A DNA stretch of 64,000 nt from Larimichthys crocea (lineage: Eukaryota; Chordata; Actinopteri; Sciaenidae): positions 16,165,803-16,229,802 of the forward strand of contig NC_040027.1 of assembly GCF_000972845.2 (NCBI RefSeq), given 5' to 3'. How positions within the stretch are numbered: position 1 is the first letter of the stretch; each line of letters starts with the position of its first letter. Below, piece after piece: positions 11,607 to 25,984 of this stretch. A model generated the notes under the pieces. That model was not told where the DNA came from. It worked only from the letters and a program-made list of their open reading frames with translations, and searched no databases. Made by a program: the position numbers and the translations under genes.

Positions 11607-13600
11607 AAATGTTTTGTGCTTAGGGCTTAGAGTTGACATTAGGACTGGGATTATTGTACTGAGACAGGACCTCCAAACCCCAAATAGCCGATCAGATTCT
11701 AAGAGAGAAACTTTTATTAAGGTCACAGTTCATACCAAATCTTAAGTCCAGGGAGTTGACAATATGATTAAATCACCAAAGAAGCCACACTGATCCCAGA
11801 ATAAGCCCAGCAGATTATTGGATCATTTGTCAAGATTAAAATGCTCCATTTCAGTAAAGGATGGGACGGAGGCAACTCCAAACTCTCTTCTCCTGATCTC
11901 ATAAAAGTTCATTGATGTTTGAATCCAGTTACCACGGAGGCCATAAAAGCATCTTGTTCTTAATGTTCATGAGACCACTCTTTGATTTGTTAAACTGTGT
12001 TTATGGGCGCATTGGGATCTTGGAAAACAAGGTCATGGTTAGTGTTTGCACCACCTGGAAAATAGACTAAATCTTTGCTGTTATTTGACCATGCAGAGCA
12101 ATAATCAGATCTAATGACACAACATGACTGCTTACACCATTACAGATCCAAAATATTAAAGTCTTGGCAGCAGCCAGTACAGACTGAGCGCATCCTTTGG
12201 CTTTTTCCAAACATTAAGCTGTCCGAGTGAATAGAAAAGGGTGAAAGGCAAGATGATTCATCAGGCCAAATATTTGGTCTGAATTATGGAAACGTAAACG
12301 TAATATGTGACAGCTGTGTAGCTGTTTTTTTTGTGACTTAGCAGCTTCAAGGTCAGTCATTTCTTACATGTTGTGGTTATTTTTCTCACCTCTATCGTTC
12401 AAGATTATTTGCGCGGATCAAAATTCAAATAGAAATGAGGAACACAGAGTTTGAAATATTGATTGATGGCTTTGTTTGCTTCTCCTCAGATTGGATTTGT
12501 GAGTTCAATCATATTAGTGTGATCGATGGTGCTGATATGTAAGTGGATGCAGACACTTCCTCCTCTCTGTCCACATTTTCACAATCTATTTTCTCAATTT
12601 GTCAACATGCATCTCTCCGCAAACCTTTTTTGGCATCCTTAATGTTCCCTAACAATGTTGTTCCTCATGTATAAAGGTTAGTGCTGACATTTAGATACAG
12701 CATGCTATTTTCTTGGAGATGTAATCTGACAGGATAAATGTGATCCAAAGTGATGTTGTACAGCATCATTTCCTTTGGTGTACTATGAAGTAGCATTCTG
12801 ACAACATGAGGGACAGATAGCAAGATTCTGCTTCTTATTTGACCAGCAAGCATCTTAAGTCTTAGAATGTTTTTCTCTATTTGTTTAGGAAATACATAAT
12901 TTAATTGCACCCCAGGCATGACATCGAGCCGCTGAGTCACACTGTAAAGTCTGCCCCCCCTCCCTTCTCGCTTCCACTGCATACATGTCTGCAGGAGAGA
13001 TCAGACTATGCTACATTCCTTCCTTCATGTCCTCAGTCCTGATTATATCCAGACACAATACGTCTTGTTCTTCAAGATTCCCAGCTCAGCGGACAGACTT
13101 TTGGGGGAGGTGGTATCTAAAGAGCGAGGAGGAGGCAGGAGTTCACCATCTGAAAATGCAGATGTGTAGCTGTCATGACGTGCTTTTTGTGATGGTTTTA
13201 CAGTGTGCCATATGGTTTATGTTGGATTGTGTTGATTGGAGGAAATCGGAGCAGGTATACACTGATGCGTTGTGTAGTTTTAAGGGAGTCTGGATTAATC
13301 AGTTCATGGTATGTAATACACAACTATACTACACGATACTTCATGAGGTTAAATGGCTGCGGATTGCGGATTGCGTTGAGGTTATAAGGCCTCTGCATAC
13401 ATTGGTGCCATGAAGATTATAATATAGGAGACAAAAACATATATATAGTGTTTATACAATGTAAACATTATCATCATGGCAACATCTGGCATGAGATATT
13501 TTCCTCCTCCTTTCCTTACTCTCCTACATTGTCACTTCCTCTGGGCATTAGATTTACAAAATTAAGTCTGTGGTCATGTTAGTGGCTCCGTGAGGCCTGA
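11607..13600. other. Intergenic DNA, nothing recognised
   Basis: I see no supportable gene. An open frame of 142 codons at 12985-13413 has no motif, no splice context and no family resemblance that I can name. Confidence 0.45.
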
Positions 13601-13609
13601 GGTTCTTTT

Positions 13610-14035
13610 AGTTTATGTTGGCGTGCTAGCATCCTAACAACAACAATGGTAACATTCTGAATGTTTAGAGGGTGATTTACCATTTCAGGTTAGCATGTCA
13701 GCATTTTCTAATAAACAGTAAAGAAGAATTACCACTTAGGTATTTAGTTCTACGTTGGTCATGCTAGATGATCGTCAAAGTAGTCTCCACTCTCTAGGCG
13801 CCATGGATATTTGTGCCAAATTCATGTGGAAATCTGGCAATAACTGTGTCGATATTTCACTCAAATGCACAAATATCACGGTAATGCTAGAGGAATGGTC
13901 GGGGAATCACTAAAGTCATTAGTATTCTCTGGGAATCAGGACTGCCTGTATAAAATTTCATGGCAATCTAATACTTGTTAGTTTAAGTCTGGACCAAAGT
14001 GGTGGACAGACAGACAGACAGAGATTGCCACCTAC
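13610..14035. repeat. Interspersed teleost repeat (non-coding)
   Basis: The stretch has phrases typical of a dispersed perciform repeat: GTTAGCATGTCAGCATT, ATAAAATTTCATGGCAATC and GTCTGGACCAAAGTGGTGG, the last followed by a short (ACAG)n run and ATTGCCA. There is no coding capacity. The class (probably DNA-transposon derived) is not certain from this copy. Confidence 0.6.
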
Positions 14036-17000
14036 TTATTTTATGTCCTCATACTTTTTTTGTGTATTCCCAGTATTCACTTAACCTCATGCTGTCAGAC
14101 TGTCTAGATGCTTTGGCGCTATTTTTTGGAACAAAACATCATGCCAGTAAAAAAATCTGAAAGATAGAGTACTTTGCATACTTTATTAAACTACAACAAG
14201 CTCCAAAATCTCACAGCCCTGCGTACGACACTGTTAAAACGTAAAATAAAAACTCCCCCCTCCAAACACATACGCAGCCACCACACCTATAAACCATTAC
14301 ACACCATGATAAGCAGTTCCACCACCACACAGGACACAGTGTTCAGCTCACAGGCCTAGAATCACTTGAATCACTCAGTCTGCAGACGTCTACACTTCAG
14401 ATGTTCTGAAAAAGCACCTCCACACCGACTTATGATTCATATTCAGGCCTGAGGCACACAGAGAGCGGAAACTTCAACAATAATTTTGGCTCCGCCAGGC
14501 CAACAAGGCACAATTTTTCACAATTACGCCTGAGCTGCTGTTTGAGGCAAATTGCCAATTTAGCCTGATGAAATAAACTTTTTGTCTTTGTCTGCACAGA
14601 ACACATCTTGTCCCAGAAAATCTACTGCAATCTTACCAGAGATTGGATTGTCAAAGAAAGTGACATGAAATACATGATGCATGAATTCAGGTGTGTTACA
14701 AAAAAACACATTAGGACTAAAGTATGGACAAAAAATATTGGTTGCTAGGGCCCAATGAGGGAATAACTGTTGTTGGAACACTGCATCTGAAAGTGGCCGA
14801 TGGAGAAGTGTTAAACCTGTTCCCCTCTGTTGCCATCAGTAGGACTGGCTACTGCTGCTGCGTGTTCCATCCAGACTCAAACTAAATCTTAATTTTCCTC
14901 TCATGGACACTTCAAGCCTCACTGATCTACATTTGTCCCATAAAAGCAATCTTAAGGGACACGTTGTGCTACGTGGAGGGCATTTTATGAAGGAATATTA
15001 CAGTCTGGAACAAGATAGATCAGAAACTGGATAATGGAAGCCAATGGCTTTCTCACAAAGTAAATAAAATATTTGTGTGTGTGTGTGTGTGTGTCCTGTT
15101 TTATTAAAGACAGATTATAAATGTCCATTTTAAGACATACCTCCTAGGTGGTAAGCTTGTGAGACATATACATCTCCATAGTTATTTTGCTCGAGTGATC
15201 AACAGCAGCAATTCAGAATAAATTTGGCTTCGATTTTAACATCAATAGATCTAACATGTACCCCAGTTTCCATTAGAGAGGATGGTGTAATGGCCAGAGG
15301 AGATATAAAAGATCACTAAAACAACACCAAACTGGACAAGTCTATTAATCTTATGTTTAAGCTGCTCACACTGAATGTAAGGATTTTAGAAAAAAACCTC
15401 AGCTCTATAAAAAGGCCATTTGATAGACCATGAAAAGAAAGATGAAATCTGTGCTGGCAAGCAGCTTCTAACCACATCACAGCACTCGGTCCAACAGCCT
15501 CTCCAGCCGGGCCGCCTCAATGGGGATGAGAGCAGACAGCACTTATGGAGGAGGGATCAATTTGTAAGGGGGGACCCCTCCATCTGGGAAAGTGAACATT
15601 TCGAAACAAAGCTCTCATGGAGTGAAACTCAGCATGTTACCTGCATTTTTTTTTTTTTAACCATCTTCAGGCATGCAATGTTGCACAAATGGGAACAAAT
15701 TAGTTTTTCGGGCGTAAAAATGATACCACCCAACACCACATTCACTCCCATCTTGACAGTTAATTTCAGTTTGACTCGTTTGCAAGACCACACGTGTTCT
15801 CTTACTATATAACTGTCACAATACAGAGGAAATGAGTTGATTAAAATATTAGTCACCTCAGGTGGGGTGGGATTGTGGGAGAGATAAAAAGAGCAGAAAA
15901 TGGAGGCGAACAACAAGAAAGTAGGCTAGCCTTTAAGTTATAGTGATGTGACAACTTCGGCTCAAACCATGTGGTTTACTTCCGTCATACAGCTCTGTTG
16001 TACTTTGTGCATGGCCGAATTCGTCTGCAATTAACCCAAATAAAAAATCAGTTATACAGTTTATAGAAGAAGGTCACTGTGCATTTTGTTTTTTGATTTT
16101 GCTGTTTCCAATCACATGCAATCAGAACGTGGAACTCAGAGTCTGTTTCCAAGAAAGTAAAGATGACATGGCTGATAAAAAAAAAAATGAAGATAAGACT
16201 GATATAACTTATAATATTATATAATTAACCAAGGTCTAAGCTCACATGCATGTCTATCACAAAATGCATCTGCAACTAAACGACTAAGTGTTAATGTAAA
16301 TGCAACTCTTCGGCAATCTTTGTTTTTGGAAATGGCACAAAATCACATCACAGCAGCTTCATTAGTCCCAGATACTAACCAGTAACAGCTTGTAGTGGTT
16401 TGATTAAACCTAATTTATATAAGAATATACACCTTGCAAACACAATATCCACCTTAAAGGGTATTCAAACTATATTTGACAGAGCCAGCTCATAATTACT
16501 ACCACAAGAGCCTCATCTTGCAGATAATGACTGGAGTGTAAACCAAACCACTTTGACCATTACATTATATTCAGACAATTGGGTTTTTTTTTAGGTAACA
16601 TGAAACCAGATGAACAATCATACAGTCATTACAAATGTGATATGAAATCACATAGAAATGAATGGCTTGTTCAATGGCATGTTATTCACTGCATAAAAAA
16701 AGTAATATATGAATTTCACTTGCTAAAGCTTAAGGCAGCTACCTGGTAGAAATACCCTGCATATTAACCTCCACGCCTTCCTGCCTTTTCTTTGAGTGTG
16801 AGCTCAGAGCATTAGAGTCACAGTGGAACACTTAATGAGGTGCTGAGTGTCTTTCCAGTCTGAGATCTGGAGGGCCAAAGGTCCAGTGATTGTCCAATTT
16901 AATATTTCCATACGCAACTGAAGGGAATGGGATCCATTGATACTGTTGAGCATATGGAAGAATGAGCGACGTAATATTATGCTGTTTCACAACTGTGGAT

Positions 17001-19560
17001 GTGGTTTTTGATATTAATCTACACTTCTTGCAAACTACAAAATTCAAAGTTGTGAGGTTTCCGGCTTTTTGTAAACTTTTTTTTGTTGTTATTAGTTAGA
17101 TCAGATCCAACTGTAGATAGCACGGGTGCTTAACATTAACTCGTTACATGGCCTTATTCTTTTACTTTTTTAGTTTTATTCGTGCGAAAGGCGAGGGAGG
17201 GGGAAGTGTGGAAGAATGTAAAAGAAGAACAAATGAGCAAAACACTGAAATGACTTCAACAAATGGGGATAATATGAAATTTCCACTTTTTCCGAGTTAA
17301 AAATGATTTCTTGTACGGGTTTGCTGAATCTGTACTTACTGCACATAACCGTTTGAAACTGCAGTTACAAATATTTTTTAAAGAGGTGAATTCAAACCGT
17401 CTCCTTTGCTCCAAATACCATCCCTCAATCCTGACTGCTTACTCTTCTTTTCCACAAGTTAAACTGCTTGTGCAGCTAAAACACTTCTGCAGAAGTGGTA
17501 GGAAGTTAACTTCTTCAATCAACATTTTGACCTTATTTTTTTTCACAATATGCAAGAGCTGTGCAGCAGCCTTCGTGAGACACAAACAACCTACAGTGAT
17601 TAAAACCTGTAGGCTGTTGTGTGCAACCTAATCATTTTTCACAGTGACAAATAAGCACCACTTTCAAGGATGATTCTTGCATTACTGATATTGCATTTGA
17701 CCCCATAGATATCCTGATATATTTCACAATTTGTTTTCACATATCATGAAAGGAGACCTTGAAAGGAATATCATAGTGTGACTGCTGCTGGAGGCAATTC
17801 GAGACATGAAACATTGTAACAAAACAGGTTATTGTTCTGTCCTTTAAGCATGTGAAACTGAAGAAGACAAAACAATGTGTCTTTCCAGGGGTCACAGTGC
17901 TCCTATCCTGTGGATGAAGCTTTTCTGCTTCAAAATAATGTGCATCAATATTTGCATCACAACCAATGACAGTAAAAAGAATGGACAAACAAAGCAGCTA
18001 CACTGTTAATTATAAAATTGGACATGTTAATATGGGTACTTGTGGAGGCTGAAATGTCCTGTGGCCAGCCTCATGTGGCTTCTCTGTGTGTTACAATTTT
18101 TGACACTTCCGCATTGGCTTCATTTGGCAGCCATGGAGATTGACGCTTGATTACAACATACACTTTTTTAGACTAGTTGTAGAGCACATGGACAGTACGT
18201 GCCGAATGAATGCTTACGTCTTACATATCACACCAATAATGTGTCATATGTTTTCTTTATATGTAGGCCTGTGTAGTACAAATTTATTTAAACATCGTCA
18301 ACAAAATATCAGTATATTCAGACAGTTCTGTGAGCAGTCATATAAACAGAAAATAATCATCAATGATGATAACAGTCTAAGTACTGGAACAGTCATCCCA
18401 TTCTCCACAGGTATCCCATCATCTGCATCCCCATGAACTCAAGGTTGTATTTCAATTCCGTTTGTCTTTCCTATTTCTTTTTGAGACGTTTTTCAGCCAA
18501 ATGGAGTCAGAGCTAGGTCAGTAAGCAGCACATGTGACAGTGAAAAATAGCAGCTATAAAGTGAGTGACTGAACTGCTGACGTTGAGTACTCAACTACTT
18601 AATCACAAAGAAAAAGCACTCCCCGGTTTGTGGCCAGAAATATTAATCACAGCTCAGCAATTAGATGACTGTCGTGTGTTTCGGCAGCTGATTATAATGC
18701 CGAGTGTTATTGTTGTAACTTTGACCTGCAGTCAAAGAGAAGAAATCATTTGTGGTAGCACAGGTGGTCTTTGGGAGAAAATGAACCATGTCAAACAATT
18801 ACTACAAAAACAACACATAAAGGACATGCAAAGCGTGTACCCACACAGTCTTGTACAATATAGGCAGAAATGCAAACACTCAAACACGCTAATCTCCCTC
18901 CTGTCTGATCACAGCTGTCAGGAATGATCAGATAAGAAGTGCTCTTCTGTTTTCTCCATTGAAAATTCTCCTTTAATGACAAACACAGACTGTCTGACTC
19001 TTCTTCCACCCTAAGGCAGGCCACTCTAAAGATACACACACTATTGTTCTCACTCTCATCCTCTTTATCCACCTCCCGTCTGTCCAGTATGTATCCAAAT
19101 ACCTCCAAATACCTGCCTTTTCTTCCCCTACTAACTGCCAAATACCCAGAATACCAGTGTCCTTTTCCATCTGGTGGGACCAGTCTTTTCAAGGTTTCCT
19201 GTGTAAAAGTGAACTCTGGGGAACTAGACATTAAGAAGTTTGGCCTCAGTAAAAGCATCCGCGCTGCACTGCAGATATTTTAGATTTGCAAAGACAGATA
19301 ATGGTAGATTTTTCTCACATACTGTAATATCTTAAAATCCCCACATTGCAAAACTCAGCCAAGAGGAGTAGTAAAAGTACTATCAGTTTCATATCACTAG
19401 TAGAGAAATGAAAATAACACATCTAGCACAATGTGAACTTTACTCATCTCAGGTTTAGCACGTACAAAGCCCACAATTTTTCAAGAATTCATTTTTCTTG
19501 GTGTTGTGAGCACCAACAGAGGAATGCAAATCTAATAATTTGTTCAGATGAGGACATGTC
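14036..19560. other. Intergenic DNA with a short GT microsatellite
   Basis: There is no supportable gene on either strand. The stretch contains a (GT)n run at about 15076-15094 and scattered A or T homopolymers. Open frames at 15420-15812 (plus) and 18791-19258 (minus) show no recognisable domain or splice context. Confidence 0.45.
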
Positions 19561-19762
19561 TCTAGGTACTCCCTCCCACAGTCCAATGACATGTAGCTAA
19601 TAGGTTAATTGGTGACTTTAAACTGCCTGTAGGTGTGAATGTGAGCGTCTCTGTGCGTCAGCCTTGTGATGAACTGGCGACTTGTCCAGTGTGTACCCCA
19701 CCCCTCTTCCACTGTCAGTTGAGATTGGCTCTAGCCCGGTTACAGAAAATGGATGGATGGAC
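19561..19762 (-). repeat. Teleost interspersed repeat ending in a GGATGGATGG tail
   Basis: Marks of the family are CCCACAGTCCAATGACATG, TTAATTGGTGACT, GTGTGAATGTGAGCG, GTCCAGTGTGTACCCC and a terminal AATGGATGGATGG. Related copies occur at about 35020-35365 in the other orientation and, as a fragment, at 55872-55958. The consensus is one of the commonest dispersed repeats in fish genomes. I believe it is retroposon-related but cannot assign the class. Confidence 0.65.
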
Positions 19763-19917
19763 TCAACATGAGTTTACTTTGCATCCCATCAGTTAACAAC
19801 GATAGGGGAAGTGATTGTACAAAAAAAGTCTCCAAGTAAGCATGATAGCCTCAGCAAATTCCTATTTTCATTTATTCAAATCATTTAACTTAGTTTCCTT
19901 GGTCATCCAGACAGCTT

Positions 19918-19955
19918 GATTCTCAAACTGGATAGAGCTACCCAGTTTGAGAATC
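19918..19955. repeat. Perfect 14-bp inverted repeat, hAT-like terminal sequence
   Basis: GATTCTCAAACTGG and CCAGTTTGAGAATC flank a loop of about 10 bases and are followed by ACTGC. The TTCTCAAACTGG / CCAGTTTGAGAA type of end resembles hAT-family terminal repeats, so this may be the collapsed remnant of such an element. Confidence 0.5.
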
Positions 19956-22486
19956 ACTGCAGCCTGAAGCAAAATGTGAATGAGGCTTCATGTCACCTTT
20001 TCTCTCTGGGAACCCGTTCTTCTTACTGTTCACTTCACGGCTGCACTAGATGCTGCCAAGAAAAAAGAAACAGCTTGTGAACTATCACAAAAATAGAAAT
20101 CCTGAACTCAACAGCCAATATGGTGGATACGATGACCCAATATGACACTTGACCAGACTAGCTCTAACTTCCACATCTGGCACTTCCATCAATTCCCCTC
20201 AGCCATACCGGAGCTAACGGGAACGTCTGAATATCAGTTTACCATTCCTATCTGACCCCTAGCTTGCCCTCCATGAAAAGGGCTGATGTATTAGTCTTGC
20301 CTTGCCTACTTTACAGACCTCTTTTGCACCACAGTGAAAACCTATACAGCAACCTTTCAAAGGTCTGTTTTTGTTTCCATACGGTTTGTTTCCATACGGT
20401 TCTTTCAGCGGTGCTCTCTGTGGTCTCTGTGACTGGATCTGTGTGCTCAGCAGACAGACCGATTGGGAGACGCACATTGCAAAGGCATGCATGTGTCATA
20501 TCTGCGTGTTTATAAGAGAGAGAGGTTGTTGTCTCATGGGTTTTGTTGTTGTCTTGTATGTTTCAGCCAGGATTTACATACTGTAAAAAAAGATTCATAA
20601 TATTTATTTTATAAGTTGTGTTTTATGAGAAAGCATGCATTGCACCATCAGTTTAAAAATGTGCATCGTATGCTTTATTAATACGAAGTAAGTGGTAGGT
20701 CTATGTGCACCTTTTTATATTGTGGTTCATGTATGTGCGCTTAGCAAACGGAGAGCTTTATCTCTGTCACAGCACTCAACACACATCAATGCAAATGTGC
20801 ACCTAACCTCACATTTTCCATCAGATAGTTACAGAGGCGAAACTGGTGATATGTTTATATCTGAGCGACTCTATTTTTGAGCAAAAGAGTTTGCACTTCA
20901 AGGAGAAACTGAGATGAAAACATGAAAGTTTAATTAAAGGCTACGATGAGCCGTGGTAGGTGGTAATTCTCCTTTATAAAAAAGCAAAAATATCGAGTTA
21001 TAACGTGCCAGTCTGATGCATGTGGATGTCTGTATTTAGCAGCCTGCTGCCATTTTCAGTTGACCTAACAAAGGCAAACACTGTGAATAGCCGTGCATAA
21101 TGGCACTGTGCTCCAGTGTGGCACTTCTCAGAGGCTGCAGACTTATCAACATATCAGTCCAGCAGGAATTTAATGTGATGCTGTTTATATAACATAAGGC
21201 AGCTATAGACAGCAGATGCTGCAATAATAATTACATTCAAAGATCAGTGCAGGCTGATTAAATGTTACAGATATTATCACGTTGACAAGTTCCTTTTTCC
21301 TGTAGGTTTAATATCAGTGTTCTCTTTCTGTGAATTGGTGCCCCTAAAAATATTTGCGTGAAGCAAATTGTTGACAATGTGGAAGCTAGTGAGCAAATAA
21401 GTTAAGAAACAGGTGAAATACCCTAAAATATAAGGTAATATAATGTCTGTCTTGTCGGTCCAAGAATGTAAGATAAGCATTTAAACAGAGTTATGTCAGA
21501 ATAAAACAAGAGCCTGATTTTTCTGTCTGTCTTGTGGTCGAGAAGACGACACATCAGCTTGATCTATTGCATTCCATATTGATCAGTACCTAAAAAATAA
21601 AATTGGAGGAGATCACTAGCTGACAAGGATAAAAAACATTTTATGGGATGAATCTTCCGGTGTTATAACTGTGTTCTGCATATGTGACATGAAAACGTAA
21701 ATCATGGAAGGCATAGCAATAGTTATTAATCGGAAACAGAGCAAAGAAAGGTCAATAATCTTGTGGGAAAGAGAGAAAATGAGAAAATGTTCACTTCTTC
21801 AACTCTACATTCTTACTTCAGAGCCTGTGACTATACTAAAAGAGGCCGACACGCAGAGGACATGCTGTTTATTTTATAATTACAGGTGGTTTTTTAAAAA
21901 TGTCCTCATTTTTGACAGTTCCTCTTTAAAGGCCTGATGAATAGCACAAGTAAAGACACGAGAGCCTTTGGCTACTGGTATCACTTTTCTCACAAAATAT
22001 GAGGCCTAACTGTTTGGTTAGGAAAGCTTCATTCTTCAACAAAATGAGAAGGGGGAAAAAGAGGAAAATTCTCATCCTCTTATTATACTGGTTTAAATCT
22101 GATACATCTAAATATGAATCCCATGTCTAAAGCGGATAGACACCATATGTTTTTTGGATTGAAATGGTTCAAGCAGAACAGAAAAACACCCATAGAGCTG
22201 ACATAATTTATGTTGTTCAAGTCTCAGTCAAAGGATTTGTCTCTTTTCTCTCTCCTTTTTGCTAGCCATGCTACTTGAGTCGAGGCTCGACTCTGGCGAG
22301 AAGTCACCCATGATTTTCTTCGGTAGTTACAGATGTCGTTTTTAACTGTCTGCCTATTTTTATTGTTTAGATCAATACTGTTATTATGTTTACACAACTA
22401 CATTACATACATCTGGGTGTGATATGTGAAGATAACTGCCAACAGGAAACGTATGATGTGTCCCTGTGATGCACTTTGTAATCAGG

Positions 22487-22517
22487 TCATGTGCTGCAGG
22501 TCTGCTGCAGCACATGA
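22487..22517. repeat. Perfect 13-bp stem, 5-base loop hairpin
   Basis: TCATGTGCTGCAG and CTGCAGCACATGA are exact reverse complements separated by five bases. The stem is too short for a microRNA precursor. No flanking gene explains it. Confidence 0.6.
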
Positions 22518-25500
22518 GTAGACTTTGAGCACATTGTCGATAGTCAAACAAGCAGATACAAGATAAGATCATATAGGTTTGAGTCATAAGCTTTAATCTC
22601 GCTTCGGTCAGTGTGGTAAGAGGGTTTGATGAGACGCCAACGTTTTCATCGGAAGTCTCTTTCAGAGAAATGCGAGTCTGTGGTGGGAAAATGAACTTGC
22701 ATGAATTCCTTCTCTTCGTCTAATGTGTCCAGCACACCTACACACTTGATTAGGCCATACACATAAAAGTGTTTTCTTTGCCATGGAGACAAGAAAAGTC
22801 CTTTCACAACAGTACTGTGGCACATACAACTGGTGTACTAATATTTATCCTAAATTGTCATTCACTATCACTATCTTCTTGTCAACTTATTGAAGGTGTT
22901 AATCATTTGCAGAGCTGTTTTCGGCATGTTCTTTGATAAAAAATGGGTATTTTGAAAGAAAGTAATTGCATTACAAATTGCAGCACTGCACAGCTACATC
23001 GATTACATTACATTACATTAAAAGAAAGTAGCGTTGATGCACTTCAACTGCACTACATACAGAACACACTCCATGAGAATATGTCAGGTCTATTAAGCTC
23101 CTGGCAAGATCAAAATAACTACTCAATTCTACATCCTTCTCCAGTTTATTGGATGTTTTCATCATGCAATATCTGTCTACTTAAATTTGAACAGCACACT
23201 GATTGAGTATAAACAGTCCAAGTCTGACTTGGAAGAAAAATCTTTTATTGAAATCACAGGTGCACCCGAGAATGCTTTCTGTTCTCTCTCCCTTCCTATA
23301 GACTCTTTGGGCTCTGTTTATCAGTGTAGCGTTACCTTTCCAGCCATGAAAATGAATGCATTATGCATGCAGGCTCAAAACAAGTGTCTAAAGGTCTGAG
23401 CAAACCTTTAGCAGACGTTCTCATCAGTTTGCCAGCTACTCTATTACTGCAATAATATCGCAGCTAAAGGTAGGCCTTGATAGGGCAGGAAGTTAGAAAG
23501 TCACTCTAATGATTATTGCAATGTTTAATATCTTATTAGGCGGAAAATGTAACCTTACTACTTCAATTAAAAGATGTATGAATTGTCTTTGATGCATCAG
23601 CATAAAAGAAAAGTACTAAAAGTTTTATCTTTTCATCTAAAAAACGTTTTTTCATTACCGGTTACATCGTGATCTTAGCAACCACACGTATGTGTCTATG
23701 TCTAATTTGTACTGTAGTTTCCTGTTTAACTGTGGGTAAATTACAATATCAAGATGTTTATAAAGTAGGCAGTTGTGGTCTATGTCGGCACGTAGCACAA
23801 GAGTTGCACACGCAAGTTTGGTATGAGTTGACAGATTGTTAGTGCTGTTATGATGTAGAAAATCAAGCAAGATAAGGTATCAAAACAAAGTATAATTTAG
23901 TGCAGTGTAGTATATACAGTATTAAAACACGGGAACTAGAAAGCACTCAAAGAGCACTTACTCCTCTTTTTGAAATGTGTTATTTTAATGACAGAAAATG
24001 TTTAGATTTTTTTCTTCTGAGTCAAAATGAAGACAAAAAGAAAGAAAGGGGGAAATTAAATTATGGAAAGCATGTGGAATGCATTTTTTTTTTTCAAATG
24101 AAACTCTGATTAACTTTGGGTTCAGTAATGACACTAAAATAGGTGTGTGTGTGTGGACGTGTGTGAAGTCCATTTGGGAATGTTGTCTTGCTTTTGTCTG
24201 GGAACAGTCTTATTTCTCCTGAGAGAGTTGACGTCTTCCCATCACAGAGGCTGAGCTACAGCCTTGGAATTCAGACCTGTCCCGTGTCCCCTTTCATGTG
24301 GACACGAAGTGCTTCTGTTTGGCGGTTCCACGTACAAGAACGCTGGGCCACAACATGCTCGGTTAGCTTTAATCCTGCAGTGAGAAAGAGCAGGTAAGCA
24401 ATGCACGGTTGAAATACACGCGTAGACATGACGCTGATGATTGCTGAACATTGCAAACACTGTTTCCATGCAAGTCGTTACAGTCAAACGTCAAGGAACC
24501 ACCTAAAAATACTACATATGTGTATGTGTGGGCGTGTGTACACATCTCATTTGTAAGACCAGCACAGACATGAGTCAGCTACTATCTGGATAATTGTTGG
24601 ACACAGTCGGTGTCACATCAGCATGGCTCTCAGGCCATAAACTTCTGTTACCATATGTGATTTCGTTAAACCCACGGTTTGATCTATCATGACGGTTGTA
24701 GGAATGTCTGTTTCTCTGTCTGTTGGCTTTTATTGTTGCCATTTTCCTTTCTTCTTAATAAACATGTAATTTGCACCGTGATTGATGGTTTTTCATTGCT
24801 GTTATTACATTCCCTCTTTCCTTGTTGCTATGTCCAATGGCTAAACCAGCCAGTCCTCTCAGCCCCGTGGTCCCCATAAAAGTGACGGGCCGTAACCGTA
24901 AAGGCCCTGTTCTACCAAGCAAGTTCCTCTCTGCATCTCCTTCTGTAATTTCCATTACTGCCCTGGACTCCAGGAGCTCACATCCCAAAAAACCTGTTCA
25001 GACTTTTATTTCTCATCTTTCCCCCACCTCCTCTTTTTCCCCCTTCTTCAACACATGAAATCTCTATCTATCATTTTCAAAACAATTACAATAAAGTTTG
25101 TGACTAAGATATAAAGAGGGACATACTTGAGTCTAGACTGATGAAGTGATGTAACAGACATATCTTCACTCTGTGGTCAGCAAGTTGCATACTTCTAGGC
25201 TTGAGTGCAGTGTAAAAGTGTGTGTGAGAGCTTCATTCACATTTGATCCCTAGTCATTATTCAGAGTTAACATCCAACTTTACTTCTCTCTCATTAATTA
25301 AAAAAAAAATGCATTTTCCAAACATTTTTGCCAAACTGAAACAAATAGGTCTGCACAGCCCACAAGCCCATAGACAGATATTATGATTTATATTACACAT
25401 ACATTTTTCTAATAAAGAAATTATTACAGTGGTTGCTTGTTTAAAAGAAAAATACATGACCGAAATATTCTTTTACAACTTTATAATGCTGGTTTATGAA

Positions 25501-25984
25501 AATGCATTCATTCCTCTGGTAGCTCAGGGGTCACATTTCACTTTAAGTTCCATAAACCACACTTTCAAACAAAATCCTGTTTTTATGCACTGTCTTATGA
25601 CGTGATAACATCAGAATAATGTCACCTTTGGGGCTGTGTGACAGACATAGAGGCTCCTTTGAGAAAGTCGCTACATTGGTCTCATTTGTTCTCACGCTTG
25701 CATCATTTGACTGTATTACAAGCTAAGTGTGGTCATGGACATAATCAGTTAAGTCCAGTGCGAGGAACATCAGTCTTGACTTGAACAATCAGATAGCTGT
25801 ACTGAAGTTAGTGTTCGTGCCATGGTCGCAGATTGTTATCTCATTCATATTTTCATACCAGTTTAAATATAATATTACATTTTGTGTCACACGCACATTC
25901 ACAGGGAAATGTACTTATCTGCACATTGTATAAAAACTTTAGACTTGCACTAAAACTGTGATCTAGAGTTGACAGAGGCACCCT

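Larger units (their letters stand above)
19763..25984. other. Intergenic DNA upstream of the protease cluster
   Basis: I see no gene. The stretch contains two perfect small inverted repeats (19918-19955 and 22487-22517). There is a 14-base direct duplication around 20376-20403 (TTTCCATACGGT repeated) and a short ATTAC run near 23007. Open frames at 24679-25058 have no recognisable protein motif. Confidence 0.45.

Noticed and set aside
12985..13413. 142-codon plus-strand frame
   Set aside because: No recognised family, atypical composition and no splice partners.
15420..15812. 130-codon plus-strand frame
   Set aside because: It contains translated homopolymer runs (Phe from T-runs) and no recognisable domain.
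18791..19258. 155-codon minus-strand frame
   Set aside because: No motif, no homology that I can name, and overlapping frames on both strands.
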